A DNA stretch of 64,000 bases, from contig CALCUM010000003.1 in NCBI GenBank assembly GCA_937907245.1, positions 869,501 to 933,500 on the forward strand. Direction: 5' to 3'. The notes beneath the pieces are model-generated. The model saw only the letters and a program-made list of their open reading frames with translations, had not been told where the DNA came from and did not search any database. The position numbers and the translations under genes were made by a program. Positions 27,532-37,381 of this stretch are shown one piece after another (position 1 is the stretch's first letter; every line of letters starts with the position of its first letter). Source of the stretch: an uncultured Rhodobiaceae bacterium. GTDB taxonomy: Bacteria; Pseudomonadota; Alphaproteobacteria; RS24.

Positions 27532-28569
27532 CTAACGCAACTGATTTTGTAAAGTCGAGCGGCCAGCAATTGTGTCTTGGACGCGTTTCAACGCGGTACC
27601 GATAATTTTATTCGGCGATGCGGTGAGGCGGTCAGCCCTTTGATAGAAGGCCAGGGCGCGATCAAAATCCCCCTCGGTTTCGGCACATACGCCGACATTA
27701 TGATAAATCGCGGGAGACTGATCATACATGCCCGCTGCCTTGCGGAAGAACTCGCAACTGCGCGGGATGCGTTCGCTTTTGACGAATTCTAGGCCAGATG
27801 CAAAGGCCTCTTTTACCTCGGCCTGGTCGCCAAACCCGCTCGCGTCGCGCGTCATAAACTTAATGTCGAAAGTGACGGGGTATGGGGCAATGTCTCGGCG
27901 TACTTGCGATAGAACGCTAGCAATGACTTTGTTTTGCATGTCACTCTTGGCTTGAAGTCCGGCTTTAAAGATTTGGTTATCGCACCATGAATGTTGGGTT
28001 GTCGCGCCATAAGATTGCGTGAAAGAGACGACGCCTCTTTCGACATCGGTGGCTCGTAAGTTCAGCTGTGCCGAGGCGCTTTGGGCGTGGCAATTGACCA
28101 ATTTAGTTGCGTATTTCTCACATGCGAAATTTTCCCCCCAGACCGAGCAGAATTGAACCGATTTTTGTGTTCTCGTGTGGTCGTAATTAGGCTCAAAAGA
28201 TCCTCCCAATAGAGTATCCGCTGTTGTGAGATTGCCCAACTCTGCGGCCGTCTCGGCCGAAAACATGGCGCTGTCGCCAAGGCGTTGTTCATTAAGCAGG
28301 GTCTTTCGGTCTAGGTCGACCAGAGTAAAATAAGGTTTATCATTAACTTGAATGGCCGCGACGAAGCTGCGAAGGCGATCGCCCATCGTGCCATTATAGT
28401 CGCCTTTCAAAGGGGCGATGCCAACGCGCTGCGCGTTGACCATACCACTTTGATTAGCCGGCATTAAAATAGTCGTTTTTACCGAGGGACTTGCACACGC
28501 AGCCAATAAGCTGCCACATAGGCCAAGGACGATAGAAAATCTTGGTAAGTTAAGACCTAAAGGTTTCAT
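27532..28569 (-). CDS. CsgG-like lipoprotein with C-terminal TPR repeat
   Basis: 345 aa from the ATG at 28569. Lipobox LAAC with C25. Residues about 48-125 (RVGIAPLKGD, LVDLDRKTLLNEQRLGD, ELGNLTTADTLLGGSF) follow the CsgG/FlgO-type pattern of outer-membrane assembly lipoproteins. Residues about 295-330 (PAIYHNVGVCAETEGDFDRALAFYQRAD) form a TPR unit. It has many cysteines for a periplasmic protein (FCSVWGENFACEKY, C in VNCHAQ, SWCDNQ), possibly disulfide-bonded. It is first of the operon; the 129-nt gap to zapE holds no convincing promoter, only an AACGTT dyad near 28606. Confidence 0.65.
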   Translation of the reverse strand: MKPLGLNLPRFSIVLGLCGSLLAACASPSVKTTILMPANQSGMVNAQRVGIAPLKGDYNGTMGDRLRSFVAAIQVNDKPYFTLVDLDRKTLLNEQRLGDSAMFSAETAAELGNLTTADTLLGGSFEPNYDHTRTQKSVQFCSVWGENFACEKYATKLVNCHAQSASAQLNLRATDVERGVVSFTQSYGATTQHSWCDNQIFKAGLQAKSDMQNKVIASVLSQVRRDIAPYPVTFDIKFMTRDASGFGDQAEVKEAFASGLEFVKSERIPRSCEFFRKAAGMYDQSPAIYHNVGVCAETEGDFDRALAFYQRADRLTASPNKIIGTALKRVQDTIAGRSTLQNQLR

Positions 28570-28698
28570 AATTTGAACTTCTACTTTAAAAAGTTTTTTA
28601 CAAGATAACGTTACCAGCCTTATTTCTATTTGGAAATAGCGGGCAAGAATTTTCTCTGCGCTTGCCAAATAAGCCTAGGGGCTTTAACCCTCGCTTTT

Positions 28699-29832
28699 AT
28701 GACTAGCGATAGGCAGATAGAAGGTCCGGTAAGCCAGCGTTACCAAAGCTTGGTTCAACAGGGCCATGTGAACCATGATGAGGCTCAGGTTCTTGCCGCG
28801 CGTGCGCTCGACCGGGTTTATGCGGAGCTTGAAAATCAGGCCAGCCAAGGCTGGTTGGCTCGGCTCGGAATTAAAAAGGCCAATGTCCCGCGCGGGCTTT
28901 ATATATTTGGCGAAGTTGGGCGCGGCAAATCTATGTTGATGGATATGTTCGTCGACATGGCACCTGTCGCCAAAAAGCGGCGGGTTCACTTCCATGCTTT
29001 TATGCAAGAGACCCACGCGCGCATTCATGCCTATCGCCAAGCTCATCCCAAGGCTGGCGACCCAATGCCTGCCGTCGCCAAAAGGCTGGCGCGCGAAGTC
29101 TCGCTGCTTTGCTTCGACGAATTTCAAGTTAAAGACATCGCCGATGCCTCTATTCTAGGGCGTCTATTCTCGCTGTTGCTCGACGCGGGCATAGTTGTGA
29201 TTTCCACCTCTAACCGCCATCCAGACGATCTATATAAAGGCGGTCTCCACCGGCAGCGGTTTATGCCGTTTATCGACTTGATGAAGCAGCGTCTCGATAT
29301 TCACGAGCTGAGTGCCGAAACCGATTATCGGTTGGCCAGACTGCAAGCGGCGCCCGTTTGGTTTACGCCGTGCGGCCCGCGCGCTCGTAAAGCGCTGGAC
29401 GAGAGATTTGCAAGCCTTACCGAAGGTGTGGTGGCGGCCCCTATGCGGCTTGATTTAAAAGGGCGCGAGCTTCCCATAGGCCAAGCGGCGGGCGGTGTGG
29501 CGCGCCTAAGTTTTGCTGAATTATGCGTGGAATCTCGCGGCGCGCCCGATTATTTGGCGCTAGCCAGCCATTTTCATACTGTGGTCATTGATGCTATCCC
29601 CCAGTTGGAGCCGCAAAAGAAAAATGAAGCGGTGCGCTTTGTAACGCTCATTGATGCCCTCTATGAAGCCAAAGTAAAACTTCTGGCCTCCGCCGATGGC
29701 GAGCCGCAAACGCTTTATCCGAGCGGCGATGAGGCCTTTGAGTTTGAGCGCACAGTCTCGCGATTGATGGAGATGCAGAGCCGCGATTATCTCGCCTTGC
29801 CGCATTTGCCGCCTAAACCCCTCGGCAGCTAA
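28699..29832 (+). CDS. zapE: Cell division protein ZapE (AFG1-like ATPase)
   Basis: P-loop ATPase that in E. coli modulates the FtsZ ring and in mitochondria (AFG1) handles respiratory-chain proteins; 377 aa from the ATG at 28699. Walker A GEVGRGKS is at 71-78 and Walker B LLCFDEF ends with D140/E141. FMQETHARIH and STSNRHPDDLY are family signatures. The ribosome-binding site is poor. Position upstream of mdh is common in alphaproteobacteria. Confidence 0.93.
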   Translation: MTSDRQIEGPVSQRYQSLVQQGHVNHDEAQVLAARALDRVYAELENQASQGWLARLGIKKANVPRGLYIFGEVGRGKSMLMDMFVDMAPVAKKRRVHFHAFMQETHARIHAYRQAHPKAGDPMPAVAKRLAREVSLLCFDEFQVKDIADASILGRLFSLLLDAGIVVISTSNRHPDDLYKGGLHRQRFMPFIDLMKQRLDIHELSAETDYRLARLQAAPVWFTPCGPRARKALDERFASLTEGVVAAPMRLDLKGRELPIGQAAGGVARLSFAELCVESRGAPDYLALASHFHTVVIDAIPQLEPQKKNEAVRFVTLIDALYEAKVKLLASADGEPQTLYPSGDEAFEFERTVSRLMEMQSRDYLALPHLPPKPLGS

Positions 29833-29865
29833 GCTGCCTAACTCTTACTCCCTCTCTTGCGCTGA

Positions 29866-30879
<1,014 letters not shown>

Positions 30880-30956
30880 GGACTAAGCGGCGAAGCAATA
30901 GTCTTCGCCCCCTCATGTTGACGCTTAGGGCGTCATTCAGTAGCCTAAATTTTAAG

Positions 30957-30986
30957 GGCGCGGCTTGCGCCGCGCCTTTTTTATTT
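30957..30986 (+). terminator. Intrinsic terminator of mdh
   Basis: GGCGCGGC (30957-30964) pairs with GCCGCGCC (30969-30976) over loop ttgc and is followed by TTTTTTATTT. Two other perfect hairpins precede it: 30889-30909 (7 bp, GGCGAAG/CTTCGCC) and 30920-30934 (5 bp, GACGC/GCGTC). Confidence 0.85.
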
Positions 30987-31033
30987 ACCTTCAAGAAAGC
31001 AGGCGTCGGCCTAAAAAGAAGAGAGCAAATATC

Positions 31034-32101
31034 ATGACATCTAAAGTTTTACGTTTTGGCGGCGCAACCCTTGGCGGTTTTTTTGTCTTGGCCTTGGGCT
31101 TTTATCTTGTGTTGATCAATAGCCCAGGCCTGCAAGACCGTTTGGTGGAGCGTGGTATAGCCGCGCGTCTGTCGCAAGGGCCGACTGACTTAGGTGGCGA
31201 TGCCATCGATGTCGTGTTTTGCGGCACGGCCTCGCCCATGGGCCAAGGGGCTGCGCAATCGTGTGTCGCGGTGTTGGCTGGCGATAGGTTTTTCCTCGTT
31301 GATACGGGCGCGCGCTCGGCCGATATGGCAACGCAATTGGGTTTGCCGATGGGGCGCTTAGATGGCGTTTTGCTAACCCATTTCCATTCTGACCATATTG
31401 CTGCTTTGGGCGAAATGCATCTCGCCAGTTGGGTGCGCGGTCGGCCGCAAAAGCTCGATGTCTATGGCGGGCCTGGTGTGGCGCAAGTGGTCGATGGGTT
31501 CAACCTCGCCTATGGTCTCGATTACGGCTATCGCACGGCGCATCACACAGAGGCCATTGTGCCCAGTAAAACCGCAGGGTTGGTGGCCAAAACCATCAAG
31601 GGTGATAGCGTTATTTATAATGCGGACGGGCTAAAAATCACTGCCGTCACGGTCAACCACCCGCCGATTGAGCCCGCCTATGGCTATCGGTTTGACTATC
31701 AGGGACGCTCCATCCTCATCAGTGGGGACACGACAAAAGATGGCAATCTGATTGCCGCCGCCAAAGGGGTCGATGTTTTAATCCATGAAGTGCTGCAAGA
31801 TGATTTGGTGAAGGCGACCTCCAAAGGGCTGCGAGCGAACGGACAAGATAATCTGGCTCAATTATTGAGCGACACTTTGGATTATCACACCACCCCAATA
31901 GAGGCAGCCGAAGCGGCCAATGAAGCGGGCGCGCAATTGCTAGTGTTTTATCATTACGCGCCGGTGCCGCAGAACGGTTTGCTACGGCGAATATTTATGC
32001 GCGGCGTCGATAGCGTGAGACCTGAGGGCGTTTTGGCGGCGTCAGATGGCACGCGAATATCGCTGAAAGGCAATTCACGCAGCCTTGAGGTTACGCCGTA
32101 A
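31034..32101 (+). CDS. Membrane-anchored metallo-beta-lactamase-fold hydrolase
   Basis: 355 aa. Hydrophobic residues about 10-30 form an N-terminal anchor or uncleaved signal, placing the domain in the periplasm. The MBL metal motif HFHSDH is at 116-121, with the DTGARS loop before it. Further candidates for metal ligands are in SGDTTKDGN and the C-terminal LLVFYHYAP. The arrangement resembles RNase Z-like or arylsulfatase (AtsA-type) members, but substrate is unknown. It interrupts the usual mdh-sucC neighbourhood, with a terminator before it, so it is probably transcribed independently or as readthrough. Confidence 0.85.
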   Translation: MTSKVLRFGGATLGGFFVLALGFYLVLINSPGLQDRLVERGIAARLSQGPTDLGGDAIDVVFCGTASPMGQGAAQSCVAVLAGDRFFLVDTGARSADMATQLGLPMGRLDGVLLTHFHSDHIAALGEMHLASWVRGRPQKLDVYGGPGVAQVVDGFNLAYGLDYGYRTAHHTEAIVPSKTAGLVAKTIKGDSVIYNADGLKITAVTVNHPPIEPAYGYRFDYQGRSILISGDTTKDGNLIAAAKGVDVLIHEVLQDDLVKATSKGLRANGQDNLAQLLSDTLDYHTTPIEAAEAANEAGAQLLVFYHYAPVPQNGLLRRIFMRGVDSVRPEGVLAASDGTRISLKGNSRSLEVTP

Positions 32102-32152
32102 CTCTAGGCCTAAATTTAAGCTTATTTTTTCCAGTTCTGGAGTGAATTTTCA

Positions 32153-32179
32153 CTTGCGCGGCAAGCGAAGACGCGCAAG
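32153..32179 (+). promoter_or_regulatory. Hairpin in the sucC leader
   Basis: CTTGCGCG (32153-32160) and CGCGCAAG (32172-32179) form an 8-bp perfect inverted repeat with an 11-nt loop, 40 nt before the sucC start. It could be an operator or a leader RNA structure; no T-run follows. Confidence 0.35.
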
Positions 32180-32218
32180 GTTCATGGCTAGAATTAACTT
32201 CAGCGACATGAGGAAAAT

Positions 32219-33388
32219 ATGAATATCCACGAATACCAAGCCAAACAGGTCTTGAAAGAATTTGGCGTGCCAGTGCCCAAGGGCGGGGTCGCGTTTAGCG
32301 TTGATGAGGCTGTGAAAGTGGCCGAAGACTTGGGCGGGCCCGTTTGGGTTGTGAAAGCTCAAATCCATGCCGGCGGGCGCGGCAAAGGCGGCGGGGTAAC
32401 CGTGGTTAAATCTATCGATGATGTGCGTAACCAGAGCGAGCGAATTTTGGGCATGACGTTGATCACGCCGCAAACCGGCCCGGAAGGCAAACATGTCGGA
32501 CGGATTTATGTTGAAGAAGGGTCCGATATTGCGCGCGAACTTTATCTCTCGGCTTTGGTCGATCGCGCCACGTCGCGCATCTCGTTTATCGCTTCCACCG
32601 AAGGCGGCATGGACATCGAAGAAGTTGCGGAACATACGCCGGAAAAAATTCTCACCGTCAGCGTTGATCCTGCCTCGGGTATCTCGGCGCATCACGGTCG
32701 CCAAATTGCTTTTGCTTTGGGGCTAGAGGGCGACCAGGTCAAGCAAATGACCAAGCTGATTGCCAATCTCTACCAAGCGGTCATCGAGAAAGACATGTCG
32801 CTTCTCGAGATTAACCCTCTTGTGGTAACGGCGGCTGGCGATATTATTTGTCTCGATGCGAAAGTCGATTTCGATAGTAATGCGCTATATCGCCATCCAG
32901 ATATTATGGAGCTGCGCGATTTTGACGAAGAAGATCCGGCCGAAATTGAAGCTTCCAAATATGACCTGTCTTACATCAAGCTAGACGGCAAAATTGGTTG
33001 CATGGTTAATGGCGCTGGCTTGGCCATGGCGACCATGGACATCATTAAATTATATGGCTCAGAGCCTGCCAACTTCCTAGATGTTGGCGGCGGGGCGACC
33101 AAAGAAAAAGTCACCGAAGCGTTTAAAATCATCCTGTCGGATGAAAACGTAGAAGGCATTTTGGTGAATATTTTTGGCGGCATTATGCGCTGCGACATCA
33201 TCGCGGAAGGCGTTGTGGCTGCGGCAAAAGAGCTGAGCCTAGACGTGCCCTTGGTGGTGCGCCTAGAGGGCACCAATGTAGATTTGGGCAAGGAAATTAT
33301 GGCTAACTCTGGCCTGCCGATTATCCCTGCCGACAACTTAAATGACGCGGCAGAAAAAATTGTGGCCGCTGTGAAGGAGGCCGCGTAA
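32219..33388 (+). CDS. sucC: Succinyl-CoA synthetase subunit beta
   Basis: ATP-grasp subunit of succinate-CoA ligase (substrate-level phosphorylation in the TCA cycle); 389 aa. [20 protein letters not shown] is the family N-terminus. [15 protein letters not shown] and [15 protein letters not shown] are conserved. Preceded by GAGGAAAAT. Stop and sucD start overlap by 1 nt. Confidence 0.98.
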   Translation: MNIHEYQAKQVLKEFGVPVPKGGVAFSVDEAVKVAEDLGGPVWVVKAQIHAGGRGKGGGVTVVKSIDDVRNQSERILGMTLITPQTGPEGKHVGRIYVEEGSDIARELYLSALVDRATSRISFIASTEGGMDIEEVAEHTPEKILTVSVDPASGISAHHGRQIAFALGLEGDQVKQMTKLIANLYQAVIEKDMSLLEINPLVVTAAGDIICLDAKVDFDSNALYRHPDIMELRDFDEEDPAEIEASKYDLSYIKLDGKIGCMVNGAGLAMATMDIIKLYGSEPANFLDVGGGATKEKVTEAFKIILSDENVEGILVNIFGGIMRCDIIAEGVVAAAKELSLDVPLVVRLEGTNVDLGKEIMANSGLPIIPADNLNDAAEKIVAAVKEAA

Positions 33389-34263
33389 TGTCTGTATTGG
33401 TCAACAAAGACACCAAAGTAATTTGCCAAGGGTTCACCGGTAGCCAAGGCACTTTCCACTCCGAACAAGCGATTGCTTACGGCACGAAAATGGTCGGCGG
33501 CGTAACGCCAGGTCGCGGTGGCTCGAGCCATCTTGATTTGCCCGTGTTTGACACGGTTGGCGCTGCCGTTGAAAAAACCGGCGCCACCGCGTCAGCGATT
33601 TATGTGCCGCCGCCTTTTGCAGCCGATGCCATTTTGGAAGCTATCGAAGCCGGCATTGAGCTTGCGGTTTGCATTACCGAAGGCATTCCGGTTACCGATA
33701 TGATCCGCGTGAAGCGCGCCCTCGAAGGCTCGAACACGCGCCTTGTCGGCCCCAATTGCCCAGGCGTAATTACCCCTGGCGAATGCAAAATCGGCATTAT
33801 GCCCGGCCACATTCACCGTCGCGGCTCGGTTGGTATTGTTTCGCGTTCGGGCACATTGACCTATGAGGCTGTGGCACAAACCACGGCAGCGGGTCTGGGC
33901 CAATCGACGTGTATCGGTATCGGCGGCGACCCCGTCAACGGAACGAATTTCATCGATTGCTTGGACATGTTCCTCGGCGATGATGAAACCGAAAGCATCA
34001 TCATGATTGGCGAGATTGGCGGTTCGGCCGAAGAGGAAGCGGCTGAATTCTTGAAAGCGTCGAAAGTGAAGAAACCGATGGTTGGCTTTATTGCGGGCGT
34101 TACAGCGCCTCCGGGACGTCGTATGGGCCATGCTGGCGCGATTATTGCGGGTGGCAAAGGCGGTGCGGAAGACAAGATGGAAGCCATGCGGTCGGCAGGT
34201 ATTACGGTTTCGCCGTCGCCAGCTTCTTTGGGCACGACTTTGGTCGAAGTCCTGGGCGCATAA
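33388..34263 (+). CDS. sucD: Succinyl-CoA synthetase subunit alpha
   Basis: CoA-binding and phosphohistidine subunit; 291 aa. The active-site histidine is H248 in GHAGAII, within the [15 protein letters not shown] signature. [15 protein letters not shown] forms the CoA-binding N-terminus. It is followed by a strong hairpin without a downstream T-run, so transcription may continue to sucA. Confidence 0.98.
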   Translation: MSVLVNKDTKVICQGFTGSQGTFHSEQAIAYGTKMVGGVTPGRGGSSHLDLPVFDTVGAAVEKTGATASAIYVPPPFAADAILEAIEAGIELAVCITEGIPVTDMIRVKRALEGSNTRLVGPNCPGVITPGECKIGIMPGHIHRRGSVGIVSRSGTLTYEAVAQTTAAGLGQSTCIGIGGDPVNGTNFIDCLDMFLGDDETESIIMIGEIGGSAEEEAAEFLKASKVKKPMVGFIAGVTAPPGRRMGHAGAIIAGGKGGAEDKMEAMRSAGITVSPSPASLGTTLVEVLGA

Positions 34264-34267
34264 ATAT

Positions 34268-34300
34268 TTTTTACCGGCACCTTTTCGGTGCCGGTAAAAA
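34268..34300. promoter_or_regulatory. Long hairpin between sucD and sucA
   Basis: ACCGGCACC (34273-34281) pairs with GGTGCCGGT (34287-34295) over loop ttttc, and the stem continues as T-run/A-run pairs on both sides, about 13-14 bp in all. Because the T residues are on the 5' arm, neither strand has the U-tract after the stem that an intrinsic terminator needs. It may be a processing or attenuation element. Confidence 0.6.
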
Positions 34301-34319
34301 CACTACATTAAGGATTGGC

Positions 34320-34349
34320 TTAAGCCGGAACGCTCGGCTATTGTATAAA
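34320..34349 (+). promoter_or_regulatory. Candidate promoter for sucAB
   Basis: TTAAGC (34320-34325) and TATAAA (34344-34349) are 18 nt apart, 24 nt before the start codon. The -10 is good, the -35 poor. Confidence 0.3.
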
Positions 34350-34372
34350 CAGAGTTAAATCGGAAGTTGAAG

Positions 34373-37360
34373 ATGTCTGAAGAAACATCAAATTCAAATA
34401 ACGTTAACACCGCATCCCAGAGCTTTTCCGAAAGCCTGTTGGATGGCTCCAACGTCTTATACCTTGAACAAGTTTACGCCCGCTATAAAGCTGGCGACAC
34501 CACCCTCGAAGCCGAGTGGGGCGCCTATTTTGCGGCTATGGAAGCTGGCGAGCCGGCTCCTGCTGCTCCCCATATTCCAAGCTGGCAGCGCGAAGACTGG
34601 CCCCCGACCATCAATGGCGAGCTAACGTCAGCCCTCGATGCGAATTGGCCAAGCGAGCCGGTTGATGATTTGCCATCGCCCGATCGCTTGGGCGCGGCTC
34701 TTTCTTCGCGTATTAGCAATGAGGCAGAAGTTCGCGCCGCCACCCTAGACAGTGTGCGTGCCATTATGATGATCCGTGCCTATCGGTTTCGGGGTCATTT
34801 GGCCGCTGATTTGGACCCTCTCGGCATAGAGCCTCCTGGCTCGCACCCTGAGCTAGACCCGACCTCTTATGGCTTTACCGAAGCCGATTTTGATCGGCCG
34901 ATTTTCATCGATTTTGTGTTGGGCCTAGAGACCGCCACGATACGCGAGATGCTAGAAATTTTGCGCCGTACTTATTGTGGCACCGTGGCTTTGGAATTCA
35001 TGCATATTTCCGACCCAGAAGAAAAAGCCTGGCTGCAAGAGCGCATCGAGGGTCCAGACAAAGAGATTGCCTTTACCAAAGAAGGTAAATTGGCGATTTT
35101 CCAAAAACTGGTCGAAGCCGAAGGGCTAGAGAAATTTATCGACGTTAAATATACCGGCACCAAACGTTTCGGGCTGGATGGCGGCGAGGCGATGATTCCG
35201 GCTTTGGAGCAAATTATCAAACGCGGCGGCAACCTTGGTGTCGAAGAAATTCTTTTCGGCATGCCGCATCGCGGGCGCTTAAATGTTTTGACCAATGTGA
35301 TGGGCAAACCTTTTGAAGCTCTGTTTCATGAGTTCAAAGGTGGCTCGGCCAACCCCGAAGATATTGAGGGCTCGGGCGATGTGAAATATCACCTCGGCGC
35401 GTCCTCGGACCGCGAGTTTGACGGCAATAAAGTGCATCTGTCGCTTTCGCCCAACCCGTCGCATCTCGAAGCCGTAGATCCTGTGGTGTTGGGCAAGGCC
35501 CGCGCCAAGCAAGACCAATATAAAGAAACCCCTCGCGCCATGGCCGACCGGACAAAAGTCATTCCGTTGCTATTGCACGGCGATGCCGCCTTTGCTGGCC
35601 AAGGCATTGTTGCGGAATGCTTGGGTCTATCGGGGCTGATTGGCCATAAGTCGGGCGGCTCTATTCATTTTATCGTCAATAATCAAATTGGCTTCACCAC
35701 CAATCCGCGGTTTTCGCGCTCGTCTCCGTATCCGTCGGATGTGGCGAAAATGGTGGAAGCACCGATTTTTCACGTCAATGGCGATGACCCAGAGGCGGTT
35801 GTTTTTGCCGCCAAAGTGGCGACGGAGTTTCGTCAGAAATTCCAAAAGCCTGTGGTCATCGATATGTTCTGCTATCGCCGCTATGGCCATAATGAGGGCG
35901 ATGAGCCGGCGTTCACGCAGCCGACCATGTATGCCAAAATTAAGCAGCATGAAACCGTCGTGCAAAAATATGGTACGCGCCTGAAAGCCGAGGGCCTGCT
36001 GGACGACCAAGGCATTGAAACGGCTCGGGCTAGCTACCGTGCAACTTTGGATGAGGCCTTCGAGATAGCCAATACCTATCGGCCAGATAAAGCCGATTGG
36101 CTGGATGGCAAATGGTCTGGGCTAGAGCAAAAGCGGCGTGAATTTGTTCGCGCAGAAACCGGAGTAGAGCGCGACGTCTTGTTAGAAATTGGTCGCGGGC
36201 TTACGCGTGTGCCCGAAGGCTTTAATTTGCATCGCGCGCTGGTTCGTCAGCTCAAGGCAAAAGATGAAATGTTCGCAACGGGCGAGGGCTTTGATTGGGC
36301 GACCGCCGAGGCCTTGGCTTTTGGATCCTTGGTTTTAGAGCATAATACGGTGCGCCTATCTGGCCAAGATAGTGAGCGCGGCACTTTCTCTCAGCGTCAT
36401 TCGTCTTGGATCGACCAAAAAACCGAGCGCCGCTACAAACCGCTGAAATATATTCGCGAAGACCAAGCCTTGTTTGAGGTTATCAACTCCATGCTTTCGG
36501 AAGTGGCGGTTTTGGGATTTGAATATGGCTACTCTTTGGCCGACCCGAATGCGCTGGTTTTATGGGAAGCGCAATTTGGCGATTTCGCCAATGGCGCGCA
36601 GGTTCTCGTCGACCAATTTATTGCGTCGGGTGAGATTAAATGGCTGCGCATGTCGGGGCTCGTTATGCTGCTGCCGCATGGTTATGAGGGGCAAGGGCCG
36701 GAACATTCTTCGGCTCGGCTCGAGCGTTATTTGCAGCTTTGTGCGGAAGAGAATATGCAAGTTGCCAATTGCACGACGCCCGCGAATTATTTCCACATCT
36801 TGCGCCGTCAACAAAAACGAAATTTCCGTAAACCGTTAATTTTAATGACGCCGAAGTCTTTATTGCGGCATAAAAAATGCGTCTCGACGCTAGCCGAAAT
36901 GGAAACCGGTTCATCGTTCCATCGCGTTTTATGGGACGATAAGGATGAGCGTTTGGCCGGTGGTCTTGTGGCGCCTGAAAAAATGCGTCGCGTGGTAATG
37001 TGTTCGGGCAAGGTTTATTTCGACTTGCTGGAAGCGCGCGATGCGGCGGGCATTGACGATGTTTACATCATGCGGGTGGAGCAATTATATCCCGTTCCGG
37101 TTGGGCCTTTGTTGGCTGAACTAGAGCCTTATGCGCATGCGGAAATGGTTTGGTGCCAAGAGGAGCCGCGCAATATGGGCGCCTGGAGCTTCATTGAGCC
37201 TGAGCTGGAAAACGTATTAAAAACTTTGAGCGCTGCGCATTCGCGCCCTGCCTATGCAGGTCGAGCGGCGGCAGCCTCGACGGCCACGGGCCAAATGAGC
37301 CGCCATTTGAAACAGCGCGATGCGTTATTACAAAGCGCCTTACTTGATCCTCTAGACTAG
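34373..37360 (+). CDS. sucA: 2-oxoglutarate dehydrogenase E1 component
   Basis: Thiamine-diphosphate decarboxylase of the 2-oxoglutarate dehydrogenase complex; 995 aa. The ATG at 34373 has GGAAG 6 nt before it; TTG at 34367 is less likely. An N-terminal E2-binding helix (SLLDGSNVLYLEQVYARYKAG) is present. LHGDAAFAGQG (about 403) to NNQIGFTTNP is the ThDP/Mg motif. FGMPHRGRLNVL and PHGYEGQGPEHSSARLER are conserved. sucB follows after 21 nt. Confidence 0.98.
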   Translation: MSEETSNSNNVNTASQSFSESLLDGSNVLYLEQVYARYKAGDTTLEAEWGAYFAAMEAGEPAPAAPHIPSWQREDWPPTINGELTSALDANWPSEPVDDLPSPDRLGAALSSRISNEAEVRAATLDSVRAIMMIRAYRFRGHLAADLDPLGIEPPGSHPELDPTSYGFTEADFDRPIFIDFVLGLETATIREMLEILRRTYCGTVALEFMHISDPEEKAWLQERIEGPDKEIAFTKEGKLAIFQKLVEAEGLEKFIDVKYTGTKRFGLDGGEAMIPALEQIIKRGGNLGVEEILFGMPHRGRLNVLTNVMGKPFEALFHEFKGGSANPEDIEGSGDVKYHLGASSDREFDGNKVHLSLSPNPSHLEAVDPVVLGKARAKQDQYKETPRAMADRTKVIPLLLHGDAAFAGQGIVAECLGLSGLIGHKSGGSIHFIVNNQIGFTTNPRFSRSSPYPSDVAKMVEAPIFHVNGDDPEAVVFAAKVATEFRQKFQKPVVIDMFCYRRYGHNEGDEPAFTQPTMYAKIKQHETVVQKYGTRLKAEGLLDDQGIETARASYRATLDEAFEIANTYRPDKADWLDGKWSGLEQKRREFVRAETGVERDVLLEIGRGLTRVPEGFNLHRALVRQLKAKDEMFATGEGFDWATAEALAFGSLVLEHNTVRLSGQDSERGTFSQRHSSWIDQKTERRYKPLKYIREDQALFEVINSMLSEVAVLGFEYGYSLADPNALVLWEAQFGDFANGAQVLVDQFIASGEIKWLRMSGLVMLLPHGYEGQGPEHSSARLERYLQLCAEENMQVANCTTPANYFHILRRQQKRNFRKPLILMTPKSLLRHKKCVSTLAEMETGSSFHRVLWDDKDERLAGGLVAPEKMRRVVMCSGKVYFDLLEARDAAGIDDVYIMRVEQLYPVPVGPLLAELEPYAHAEMVWCQEEPRNMGAWSFIEPELENVLKTLSAAHSRPAYAGRAAAASTATGQMSRHLKQRDALLQSALLDPLD

Positions 37361-37381
37361 ATAGAGAGAGCGGAGAACCCT

